Below are positions 32,432 to 39,201 of a stretch of 39,201 bases of DNA, in pieces (the first letter of the stretch is position 1; every line of letters begins with the position of its first letter). The translations under genes were made by a program, and so were the position numbers. The stretch is taken from positions 1 through 39,201 of the forward strand of contig JAFOBR010000098.1 in the NCBI GenBank assembly GCA_017381715.1, written 5' to 3'. The stretch is from Clostridia bacterium (lineage in GTDB: Bacteria > Bacillota > Clostridia > Oscillospirales > CAG-382). A model generated the notes under the pieces. That model had not been told where the DNA came from. It ran no database searches and was given only the letters and a program-made list of their open reading frames with translations.

Positions 32432-34252
32432 TTATTTGTTCTTCATTTTTTCCTTCATACGGAGAGAGTTATCAAGAATTCTCTTTCTCAGACGTATGGA
32501 TTTGGGAGTGATTTCGATAAGCTCATCGTCATTGATAAATTCGATCGCTTCTTCCAAAGAGAACTTCTTGGGAGGAACCAGACGGAGTGCTTCGTCCGCA
32601 CCTGCGGAACGGATAGAGGTAAGGTGTTTTTTCTTGCACACGTTAACAACTATATCATCACCCTTGGAGGAGATGCCCACAAGCTGACCTGCATAAACCT
32701 CGTCACCGGGATCGCAGAACATAGGACCTCTGTCCTGAGCGTTGAAAATACCGTAGCTGGTAGCAACACCCTGCTCGTATGCGATAAGGGAGCCGGTAAA
32801 ACGCTTGGTAACTTCGCCTTTTTCGGGCTGATATTCTGCAAATACGGCGCTGAGTATACCTTCGCCGCGGGTATCGGTAAGGAATTCGGTCTTGTAACCA
32901 AAGAGTCCTCTGGTAGGTATCATAAACTCCAGATGCATTCTGTCGCCCACGGGACGCATTTCGGCAAGCTCACCCTTGCGGTAGCCCATCTTTTCCATAA
33001 TAACGCTTACACAGCCTTGAGGAACGTCGATAACGCATCTGTCAATAGGCTCGCACAGAACACCGTCGATCTCCTTGTAAATAATACGGGGAGTGGATAC
33101 CATAAATTCAAAGCCGGCTCTGCGCATATTCTCCATAAGGATAGAAAGGTGCATTTCACCTCTGCCGCGCACGTTATAGCTGTCTGCCGAATCGGTTTCG
33201 CAAACCTTCAGAGACATATCCTTCATAGCCTCTTTAAAGAGGTAATCACGTATGTGTCTGGTAGTTACGTATTTACCTTCTCTTCCCGCAAAAGGAGAGT
33301 TGTTAACAGAGAAGGTCATTTCCATAGTAGGCTCGCCGATCTTAACAAAGGGCAGGGGATCCGCACCTACGTTGGAGCAAATGGTGTTACCGATATTGAT
33401 ATCCTCTATACCGGAAATACAAACTATATCACCAACGGTAGCGGTTTCCGCAGGAACACGTGCCAAACCGTCGATCTGATACATAGCGGTAATTCTGTTT
33501 TTCTTTTTAAGGCTTTCGTCGTGGTAATCGCACAAAAGAACTTCCTGCTTTAATTTAAGACTGCCTCTTTCAATTCTGCCGATACCGATCTTACCAACGT
33601 AGTCGTTGTAGTCAACAGCGGAAACCAGCATTTGCGCTTCGCCTTCGTCGTCGCCCTCGGGAGCGGGGATGTGCTCCAGAATGCAATCAAAAAGGGGAGC
33701 AAGGTCGGTTCCCAAATGATCGGGAGACATAGAAGCAATACCGGTTCTGCCGGAACAGAATACAACAGGAGAATCCAACTGTTCGGAAGAAGCGTTAAGA
33801 TCCAAAAGCAGTTCAAGCACCTCGTCGGGTACTTCGTAAACACGTGCGTCGGGTCTGTCTATCTTGTTTATAACCACGATTATCTTGTGGTTAAGCTCTA
33901 TTGCCTTTTGCAAAACGAATCTTGTCTGGGGCATAGGGCCTTCTGCGGCGTCAACAAGCAAAAGTACGCCGTCAACCATTTTAAGTATACGCTCAACCTC
34001 TCCGCCAAAGTCAGCGTGGCCGGGGGTGTCTATAATATTTATCTTTACGTCCTTGTAATAGGTAGACGTATTCTTTGCAAGAATGGTAATACCGCGCTCA
34101 CGTTCCAGCGCGTTGTTATCCATCATACGCTCCTGAAGCTCTTGGTTTTCACGGAACAGACCGCCGAATTTGAGCATTTCGTCAACCATAGTTGTCTTAC
34201 CGTGGTCAACGTGAGCGATAATTGCAATGTTTCTCAGATCTTTTCTTACCAA
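32432..34252 (-). CDS. typA: Translational GTPase TypA/BipA
   Basis: A 606-residue ribosome-associated GTPase related to EF-G and LepA that assists ribosome assembly and stress or cold adaptation. The G domain shows AHVDHGKTT (P-loop), RGITI (switch 1), DTPGHADF, NKID and a later C-terminal TypA domain with TRGLFGYKTEFLTDTRGEG. The C-terminus ends in a short lysine tail. The start is a TTG at 34252, six bases after GAAGGT; no ATG lies in a suitable position upstream, and the protein would otherwise lose the start of the G1 strand. It has its own promoter and terminator. Confidence 0.97.
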   Translation of the reverse strand: MVRKDLRNIAIIAHVDHGKTTMVDEMLKFGGLFRENQELQERMMDNNALERERGITILAKNTSTYYKDVKINIIDTPGHADFGGEVERILKMVDGVLLLVDAAEGPMPQTRFVLQKAIELNHKIIVVINKIDRPDARVYEVPDEVLELLLDLNASSEQLDSPVVFCSGRTGIASMSPDHLGTDLAPLFDCILEHIPAPEGDDEGEAQMLVSAVDYNDYVGKIGIGRIERGSLKLKQEVLLCDYHDESLKKKNRITAMYQIDGLARVPAETATVGDIVCISGIEDINIGNTICSNVGADPLPFVKIGEPTMEMTFSVNNSPFAGREGKYVTTRHIRDYLFKEAMKDMSLKVCETDSADSYNVRGRGEMHLSILMENMRRAGFEFMVSTPRIIYKEIDGVLCEPIDRCVIDVPQGCVSVIMEKMGYRKGELAEMRPVGDRMHLEFMIPTRGLFGYKTEFLTDTRGEGILSAVFAEYQPEKGEVTKRFTGSLIAYEQGVATSYGIFNAQDRGPMFCDPGDEVYAGQLVGISSKGDDIVVNVCKKKHLTSIRSAGADEALRLVPPKKFSLEEAIEFINDDELIEITPKSIRLRKRILDNSLRMKEKMKNK

Positions 34253-34294
34253 AATATGACCTTCTTTTCTCTAATTTTCAAACAAAACCATATT

Positions 34295-34324
34295 ATTATA
34301 TCAAAATGTAGCGCTTTTTGTCAA
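34295..34324 (-). promoter_or_regulatory. Promoter of typA
   Basis: On the minus strand TTGACA (34319-34324) and TATAAT (34295-34300) are 18 bases apart. Confidence 0.75.
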
Positions 34325-34385
34325 TACTATTGCTTCACAAAATCAAAAAAACATAAATAAAATGCTTATAAAAGGAGGTTTTTTT

Positions 34386-36143
34386 ATGCCATCAACAGGA
34401 GAATTACTGCTAAAGATACACAACAGCCAAGGGGACCCGATTCAAAACGCATCTATAGCGGTTATAGGGGATAACCGCGCCTATACGGGCCGTACGGATT
34501 CTATGGGGGAAGCCCGTTTTACTCTGCAAACTCCGCCAAAAGAAGCGGGATACGATCCTTCGTCTCCCTTAAGACCCTATTCGGTGTTCAGCGTCCGTGT
34601 TACCGCAGAAGGATACGTGCCGGTCACCGTGTTAGGAGAACAGATATTTCCCGAATCTATAACAGTTCAAGATATTGAAATGCCTACTCCCGAGGAATTC
34701 CCCGAAATGAGCGAAAAGCGCACGGTAATTCCCGAGCACGAAAGATACGTGGGGGGAATGACGGCAAACCAAGCAGTCACCGCCGCAACATATCAGCCTG
34801 AAGTTCGATACCCCGTGGTGCCGGAAACTATTACCGTTCATTTGGGTACACCCAATTCAAGCGCGGAAAACGTAACTGTTCCTTTTATTGATTATATTAA
34901 AAATGTAGCATCAAGCGAAATATATCCCACCTGGCCCGAATCCTCGCTCCGCGCAAATATTATTGCCCAGGTCTCTCTTGCTTTAAACCGCATATATACC
35001 GAATGGTACCGCTCCCAAGGATATAATTTCGATATAACCTCATCCACCGCATATGATCAGGCGTTTGTTCCGGACAGAAGTATTTTCGATAACATTTCGA
35101 ATATCGTGGATGAACTTTTTACAAATTATCTTGCAAGAGATGGGTTTGTCCAGCCGCTTTTCACCGAATACTGCGATGGGTCTTCCGTAACCTGCGCAGG
35201 AATGAGTCAATGGGGTACGGTCACGCTCGCACGCAGGGGGTACGATCCTTTGGGAATTCTGCAGTATTATTACGGGGACGATACGTTTATAGCGGAAGCG
35301 CAGGTACAGGAAAGCGTACCCGAATCCTTTGCGGGTAACCTGCGGCCGGGGGATACAAATGCTTCTGTTGCCACACTTCAGCGCCGTCTTGACAGAATAG
35401 CCATAAATTACCCCCAGATACCTTTTATCTTAAAAGCAAACGGACTTTACGGAGACCGCACGGAAGCCTCCGTCCGCGCCTTTCAACGGGTGTTCGGACT
35501 TAACCAAACGGGAATAGTGGACAGAGAAACCTGGTATCGGGTACTGTATGTTTATAACGCAGTAAAAAAGCTGGCTGAATTAAACAGCGAGGGAGAACGG
35601 ATAGAAAACGATTCCTTCCCACGTAATCTTTCCTTTGGGGACAGAGGCACCGACGTGCTGCGCATACAGTATTATCTACTTATAATATCCGATGCCTTAA
35701 GCGATCTTTCCGTTCCCCAGCCCGTAATAACCGGTATATACGATACCGCCACTCAAAATACGGTAAGAGGATTTCAGCGGTATTATGGCTTGCCCGTTAC
35801 GGGAAATATTGACGAACAGACGTGGAATGCCGTAGTGAAATACTATTACGATCTGGAAAACACCCTTTCCACAGACCGAAGATATCCGGGATATCTTATT
35901 AAAAACGGTTCAAGAGGCAGAAACGTAATATATATTCAAAACGCTCTTAACGCTATCGGAGGAAGAATACCCGGCTTTACCACTATCCGTGTTGACGGCG
36001 CATTCGGCAACGGTACGGAAAGCGCAGTACGCCTATTCCAGACCTATTACGGTCTTACTCCCGACGGAATTGTGGGTGAGCAGACCTGGAATAAGCTGGT
36101 AAAGGAATATAACGAATATGCATACGACGATACGGTGGGTTAA
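34386..36143 (+). CDS. SpoIID/LytB-like protein with three peptidoglycan-binding domains
   Basis: A 585-residue protein with an N-terminal carboxypeptidase-regulatory-like beta domain (about 5-98), a SpoIID/LytB-like region (about 150-305: SSEIYPTWPESSLRANIIAQ, CDGSSVTCAGMSQWGT), and three PG_binding_1 domains (about 323-388, 418-485 and 508-573). The last three end in GIVDRETW, GNIDEQTW and GIVGEQTW. SpoIID enzymes cleave glycan strands stripped of stem peptides during engulfment. No signal peptide or membrane helix is visible; the N-terminus is MPSTGELLLKI. I start at 34386, after AAAGGAGG, not the upstream ATG at 34362. The region has the catalytic-family appearance, but enzyme activity is unproven. 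Confidence 0.83.
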   Translation: MPSTGELLLKIHNSQGDPIQNASIAVIGDNRAYTGRTDSMGEARFTLQTPPKEAGYDPSSPLRPYSVFSVRVTAEGYVPVTVLGEQIFPESITVQDIEMPTPEEFPEMSEKRTVIPEHERYVGGMTANQAVTAATYQPEVRYPVVPETITVHLGTPNSSAENVTVPFIDYIKNVASSEIYPTWPESSLRANIIAQVSLALNRIYTEWYRSQGYNFDITSSTAYDQAFVPDRSIFDNISNIVDELFTNYLARDGFVQPLFTEYCDGSSVTCAGMSQWGTVTLARRGYDPLGILQYYYGDDTFIAEAQVQESVPESFAGNLRPGDTNASVATLQRRLDRIAINYPQIPFILKANGLYGDRTEASVRAFQRVFGLNQTGIVDRETWYRVLYVYNAVKKLAELNSEGERIENDSFPRNLSFGDRGTDVLRIQYYLLIISDALSDLSVPQPVITGIYDTATQNTVRGFQRYYGLPVTGNIDEQTWNAVVKYYYDLENTLSTDRRYPGYLIKNGSRGRNVIYIQNALNAIGGRIPGFTTIRVDGAFGNGTESAVRLFQTYYGLTPDGIVGEQTWNKLVKEYNEYAYDDTVG

Positions 36144-36163
36144 TTTATCACGGCAATAAAAAA

Positions 36164-36186
36164 TTCCCACGCTTTTGGCGTGGGAA
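36164..36186. terminator. Hairpin terminator between convergent genes
   Basis: TTCCCACGC pairs with GCGTGGGAA around a TTTTG loop. On the minus strand it is followed by TTTTTTATTG, so it chiefly serves the gene at 36194-36700, but it may also stop the peptidoglycan-binding gene. Confidence 0.85.
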
Positions 36187-36193
36187 ACAAGTT

Positions 36194-36700
36194 TTATTGT
36201 CTGTTGCGTTTGCAGTTATCAATAGCGACGCACAAGCTGTTTACAAAAGGCTCGTTAGGCTCAAAATCCACCGAATAAAGTTGATCGGAAAACTCGAAAA
36301 TATATATCATACCGTTTCCGAACGGGTTTTGGCGGTAGTTGAAATTACGGTCGATAGTACCGTACTTTTTCTTGTCTTTCTTAAACTCTTCCTTGCTTAT
36401 CAAGGCAACGGACATAGAAAGGTCCAAAGCGCCCATTACGGTGCGCTTTCTTCCCACGGTTTTAATAATGGAAAGGGTGTCTGCGGTAAGCTCGTATTCG
36501 TAATCCGCAAGGGTGTATTTTATCATATAATAAAGAGCTACGGAAAGCACCACGCCGAAACCTATTCTTCCCACGACAGCGGGAATACCGATTTCAACGC
36601 TGTATACGGAAAGAATGCCGGTAGCAATGGCAAGAAGCGCAAAAGCCAGCATAAGCAATGCCGTTTGTTTTCCGTTACGTATAGGTTTACATTTAATCAT
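36194..36700 (-). CDS. Two-helix membrane protein of unknown function
   Basis: A 168-residue protein with a basic N-terminus, two membrane helices (about 12-34 and 40-62) and a soluble C-terminal domain (about 66-165). The C-terminal domain has a bacterial-PH-like look (YEYELTADTLSIIKTVG, IYIFEFSDQLYSVDFEPNE), but I cannot assign a family. I choose the ATG at 36700 because AAAAGGA lies about ten bases upstream; the ATG 18 codons further out precedes that site and adds no family-like sequence. Alone on its strand with a clear terminator. Confidence 0.75.
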   Translation of the reverse strand: MIKCKPIRNGKQTALLMLAFALLAIATGILSVYSVEIGIPAVVGRIGFGVVLSVALYYMIKYTLADYEYELTADTLSIIKTVGRKRTVMGALDLSMSVALISKEEFKKDKKKYGTIDRNFNYRQNPFGNGMIYIFEFSDQLYSVDFEPNEPFVNSLCVAIDNCKRNRQ

Positions 36701-36753
36701 AAAACTATTATCCTTTTGCATAAAATTAATGCGACAGAATGGGGGTATAAACA

Positions 36754-36996
36754 ATGCTTGATGAAAAGAGTATGAAAAATCTTAAAAATTTGTCCGACAC
36801 ACAGCTGCGTGAGCTAATATCCGTTATAGCTCAGGCGGCAGGGGCGGACGGAGGTAAAGCCGCCGCGCTTTTATCAAACACCGAATCCTTGCGGCGGACC
36901 ATAGCCACAATGTCTCCCGCCCAGGCGGAAGGATTTATAAAAGCCGCAGGAAAGGAAAAAAGCGAAGAGATATATAGAATTATTCTGGGCAGGTGA
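36754..36996 (+). CDS. Small helical protein, first gene of cassette
   Basis: An 80-residue helical protein with no cysteine or tryptophan. It contains LLSNTESLRRTIATMS (about 40-55), which resembles LLSDPESLKKVTAIAS in the next gene's product. It then runs into AEGFIKAAGKEKSEEI. GGGGG precedes the ATG by about nine bases. Function unknown; the shared motif and tight order suggest a joint role with the next two genes. Confidence 0.75.
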   Translation: MLDEKSMKNLKNLSDTQLRELISVIAQAAGADGGKAAALLSNTESLRRTIATMSPAQAEGFIKAAGKEKSEEIYRIILGR

Positions 36997-37001
36997 AATG
37001 A

Positions 37002-37331
37002 ATGGCAGATGAGCTTTCCGAAAAAATAAAGTCTCTGCTTTCCGATCCGGAATCTCTTAAAAAGGTTACAGCCATAGCGTCATCTCTGGGAATGACAGAT
37101 AACAGCACACCGCCTCCCACAGAAGAAAAAGCAAATTCACCTGCTTCCGTGCCTGCTTTGTCCATTCCTTCTCTGCCTTCTTTTAACAGCAGAGAAAACC
37201 GTAATACCGCACTTTTACATGCAATAAAACCCTTTTTAAGAGGGGAAAAACAAAGTAAGCTCGAATCTCTTATAACTGCAATGACAGTAGCGGAGATCAT
37301 ATCCGGCATGAAGAAAGGAGGGGGAATATAA
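37002..37331 (+). CDS. Small helical protein, second gene of cassette
   Basis: A 109-residue protein with an N-terminal helix pair (about 1-30, SLLSDPESLKKVTAIASSLG), a proline-rich linker (about 36-60), and a C-terminal helical segment (LLHAIKPFLRGEKQSKLESL, about 70-90). The last part resembles an uncharacterised domain seen in spore-forming Clostridia, from memory. AGGTG lies six bases before the ATG at 37002. Its TAA overlaps the start of the third gene by one base. Confidence 0.75.
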   Translation: MADELSEKIKSLLSDPESLKKVTAIASSLGMTDNSTPPPTEEKANSPASVPALSIPSLPSFNSRENRNTALLHAIKPFLRGEKQSKLESLITAMTVAEIISGMKKGGGI

Positions 37332-37636
37332 TGTATTCCCGTGAATTTGGCGAAGGTATACGTTCCGAAGGTAATCTCCGCGATTATATGCGTTCAACGC
37401 CTCCTTCTGAACAAAAAGGGGGAGAACCGGAAGCATCGCCGCAGGAAAACGAATCTGTTTCCGTGTTTGGGCAAAGCAAAAAGGGAGACGGTATTGCAGG
37501 GGGACTGAAAAAGCTTTTGCAAAACGTAGAGATAGACGATCTTATACTTATCGCCATTGGCATTTTGCTTTTGCTGGATTCGGATGCGGATAACGATACG
37601 CTTATAATACTTATATTGATTTTGTTATTTTTCTGA
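37331..37636 (+). CDS. Small membrane protein, third gene of cassette
   Basis: A 101-residue protein. Residues 1-66 are disordered, rich in Glu, Gly and Pro. Residues 67-101 form two short hydrophobic stretches (ILIAIGILLLL and TLIILILILLFF) separated by DSDADND, so the C-terminus is probably a membrane hairpin. Such tails occur in uncharacterised clostridial proteins. GGAGGGGGAATATA precedes the ATG. The last 12 bases overlap the convergent HTH-like gene, with no terminator between. Confidence 0.75.
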   Translation: MYSREFGEGIRSEGNLRDYMRSTPPSEQKGGEPEASPQENESVSVFGQSKKGDGIAGGLKKLLQNVEIDDLILIAIGILLLLDSDADNDTLIILILILLFF

Positions 37637-38002
37637 TTCCTTGCAAAGAAGATAATTTATGTAATCTTCCGCGCTTTTTCTGCTTTTTGGTGATAAACTG
37701 CGCACTTTTTCCGCAATACCTGCAGGGGAAGATTCGTCTTCGTCCCGTACGCGGGCGTCTGCGGGGAATATACCTGCCGCATAAAGCAGGTCTTCCAGAT
37801 CCACCTCGTTCCAGGCGGCGTTTGCAATCTTTTTTATAAGCTTGGGGCGGGGCGGATTTTCCTGCACCATATACACAAGCTTACGCATCTGAACGTAAGA
37901 TATATCGCAATCAAAGGCGAACTGTCGTAAAGAACGGTCGCCTTTTGCTTTTTCCAAAAGCAGAGAGAATATTTTTTTGTTCCAGCGTGTACTAATTTCC
38001 AT
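37625..38002 (-). CDS. HTH-like regulator of unknown family
   Basis: A 125-residue protein with an XRE-like helical N-terminal half (LRQFAFDCDISYVQMRKLVYM, about 24-44; then PPRPKLIKKIANAA) and a second helix pair (EVDLEDLLYAAGI). A C-terminal helix carries SPKSRKSAEDYINYLL. This layout is like small phage-type repressors that count or bind DNA, but the HTH call is by eye only. The ATG overlaps the TAA of the upstream lipoprotein gene, and no clear Shine-Dalgarno sequence is visible, so translational coupling is likely. Confidence 0.7.
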   Translation of the reverse strand: MEISTRWNKKIFSLLLEKAKGDRSLRQFAFDCDISYVQMRKLVYMVQENPPRPKLIKKIANAAWNEVDLEDLLYAAGIFPADARVRDEDESSPAGIAEKVRSLSPKSRKSAEDYINYLLCKESEK

Positions 38003-38532
38003 TAATCAAGGTTATCCTTTATAAATTCAGAAATATCTTTTGCGTCGTTCTTAACAACAACGTATACTACGTAATTGCCTTCTACGAAAAACTGCGCGTT
38101 TTTAAGCGGCTCTGTGTCAACAGAAGGGTAATTCTTTGCGTTTTCAAGCATAGCGGCGATGCGTGAGCGCATAAAGGATAAAAACAGTTCGGTATCCGTG
38201 CCGTCCTTGGTTTTAAAAACGCCAAGCTCTTTTTGCAAATTGGGGTCGGTTCCATCTACGTAAACGCAGTATTCCTCTACTGCCTCCATATCGGGTACTT
38301 CGCCCATATCGCCGTAAAGGGAAAGGAGCATATCGGGATCAAGATATTCGCCGTAAACCTCACTGAAGGAAGAAAAATATGTACCGCCGGAAAGAGAGTA
38401 ATCCGCAGTAATCTTTTCCACTAGCTGTTTTGTAGTATAGCTTTGCTTGGGCGTTTCGGAATTACCGGAACCGCCTCCGCAGGAAACCAAAAGCATAGCT
38501 GCGAGAAGTACCATAATAATTAATTTTTTCAT
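38002..38532 (-). CDS. DUF4358-like lipoprotein
   Basis: A 176-residue lipoprotein: signal MKKLIIMVLLAAMLLVSC with lipobox LVSC and lipidated cysteine C18, then a Gly/Ser linker. The body (about 34-176) resembles DUF4358: LDPDMLLSLYGDMGEV, then ELGVFKTKDGTD, then FFVEGNYVVYVVVK. This family is common in Clostridia and has no known role. The start codon overlaps the coaW stop, placing a cell-surface protein in an operon with CoA synthesis. LspA at 19.1 kb would process it. Confidence 0.82.
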   Translation of the reverse strand: MKKLIIMVLLAAMLLVSCGGGSGNSETPKQSYTTKQLVEKITADYSLSGGTYFSSFSEVYGEYLDPDMLLSLYGDMGEVPDMEAVEEYCVYVDGTDPNLQKELGVFKTKDGTDTELFLSFMRSRIAAMLENAKNYPSVDTEPLKNAQFFVEGNYVVYVVVKNDAKDISEFIKDNLD

Positions 38533-39201
38533 AAATTTTCCTCCGTTATCATTGATTTAGCCGCACCGATTACGGTAGCGTACTGAGAAAGTCTGGGTAT
38601 AATAAAATTAACGTCAAACATAGCGGAAAGTGATTCAAACTTTTCCTTCGTCTGGGGCAGCACGGATAAATTGCCGGTAAGCACAATATCCTTTACGTTT
38701 TTCTGGCGGGAACAGAATACCGCCATCATTCCCGTGGTTTCAAAAACCATATTTATAATTCCCAAAGCAACGTCCGCTTTGGTTGCGGTATCCGTAAGGT
38801 TACCGAAATTAGATGCGGTGGTTTTTGCTGTAAGGGTAGGGGAAATGTCTTTTTTTGTCATAGCTTCGATTGTAAGGTCGATATTGGAAAGTGTGCCTTG
38901 CTTCGCCAGTTCCGCAACCTCCTCTGCGCAGGTCATTCCCAGCATCTGCTTGGAAAGTCCCACCAGAGTTCCGCCGCCTACTCCGGTTCCGCCCATATGG
39001 GAAGATGTCTTGCCCTTTGCGTGCATTATGGCTGTGCCCGTGCCCATACTTACTATAATAGCTTCTTTCTTTTCGGATAAAAACAGACCGCCTTTTCCGG
39101 TAGCGGAAAATTCGCTTATATGCTTTGTGGGTAAACCGTAAATATCGTTTTCAAGAAAAGCGCTTCCCACACCGGTAACCGCAACGCAGTCTATTCCGGA
39201 A
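38529..39201 (-). CDS. coaW: Type II pantothenate kinase (partial, N-terminus outside window)
   Basis: The frame stays open to the right window edge; 223 residues of the C-terminal part are present. It is an ASKHA-fold kinase phosphorylating pantothenate, the first step of CoA synthesis. Visible motifs include VTGVGSAFLEND, IIVSMGTGTA, HMGGTGVGGGT, and the terminal VLTGNLSVLPQ and YATVIGAA. The type II form, like that of Staphylococcus, escapes feedback by CoA. Missing N-terminal residues include the first phosphate loop. It overlaps the lipoprotein gene. Confidence 0.92.
   Translation of the reverse strand, partial: SGIDCVAVTGVGSAFLENDIYGLPTKHISEFSATGKGGLFLSEKKEAIIVSMGTGTAIMHAKGKTSSHMGGTGVGGGTLVGLSKQMLGMTCAEEVAELAKQGTLSNIDLTIEAMTKKDISPTLTAKTTASNFGNLTDTATKADVALGIINMVFETTGMMAVFCSRQKNVKDIVLTGNLSVLPQTKEKFESLSAMFDVNFIIPRLSQYATVIGAAKSMITEENL

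Noticed and set aside
32624..33553. 309-codon plus-strand frame opposite typA
   Set aside because: typA is certain; the frame has no ribosome binding site or domain.
34321..34385. Sporulation sigma-factor promoter before the peptidoglycan-binding gene
   Set aside because: A CATAAATA-like -10 region is present, but no matching -35 element at the right spacing is visible, so it is not listed as a feature.
36701..36754. Upstream start for the two-helix membrane protein
   Set aside because: AAAAGGA is spaced for the ATG at 36700; the extra residues would overlap the neighbouring start region.

Overview
The window is a gene-dense bacterial chromosome segment of moderate GC content, about half in the core genes by eye. 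It most likely comes from an uncultivated or poorly described member of the Clostridia (Bacillota). The evidence is strong AGGAGG-type ribosome binding sites, frequent GTG/TTG starts, the Firmicutes division cluster ylmE-sepF-ylmG-divIVA-ileS, S-layer-homology and SpoIID-type cell-wall proteins, a two-subunit transketolase, RqcH, a type II pantothenate kinase, and several small proteins of clostridial type. No tRNA, rRNA, CRISPR array, insertion sequence or complete prophage was seen. I name no genus.

Layout. (1) 1-876, minus strand: a gene truncated by the window edge, visibly more AT-rich than the rest, encoding three copies of a roughly 60-residue repeat followed by a Vsr/DUF559-like nuclease domain. 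(2) 961-4987: an ArsR-type repressor divergent from cysteine desulfurase, IscU-like scaffold, Hsp33 and an M24 peptidase, with clear face-to-face promoters and a perfect palindrome that may be the operator. (3) 5078-6139: elongation factor P and a protein with extraordinary Cys-Asp tracts. (4) 6225-8090: a sugar isomerase/dehydrogenase pair. (5) 8144-10596: a SLOG protein, an ApgM-type enzyme (possible homoserine kinase) and DapA. (6) 10719-20507: one long co-directional block with little or no intergenic space, running queA, miaA, a membrane adaptor, ylmE, sepF, ylmG, divIVA, ileS, lspA and a pseudouridine synthase; it joins tRNA modification, division-site assembly and translation. (7) The same block continues with a split transketolase, an HxxxDG acyltransferase, a zinc-ribbon membrane protein, a Nif3-family protein, rqcH and a 70-residue protein, closing at two hairpins near 26.9 kb. 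(8) 26973-28139, minus: a secreted SLH protein. (9) 28269-30990: mnmA, a TcdA-like dehydratase, a flavin reductase and rlmH. (10) 31131-32273: an XRE regulator with a helical-repeat body. (11) 32432-34252, minus: typA. (12) 34386-36143: a SpoIID-like protein with three peptidoglycan-binding domains and no signal peptide. (13) 36194-39201: an uncharacterised membrane protein, a three-gene cassette of small proteins, an HTH-like protein, a DUF4358-type lipoprotein and a type II pantothenate kinase that runs off the right edge.

How it works together. RNA modification and translation quality control are over-represented (QueA, MiaA, RluD-type, MnmA, TcdA, RlmH, IleRS, EF-P, RqcH, TypA). Cysteine desulfurase could supply sulfur both to the adjacent scaffold and to distant MnmA. 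Nothing seen is a clearly complete new system. The best candidates for undescribed biology are the left-edge repeat-nuclease protein, the Cys-Asp protein, the acyltransferase/zinc-ribbon pair and the small-protein cassette. No stretch longer than about 170 bases lacks a gene.
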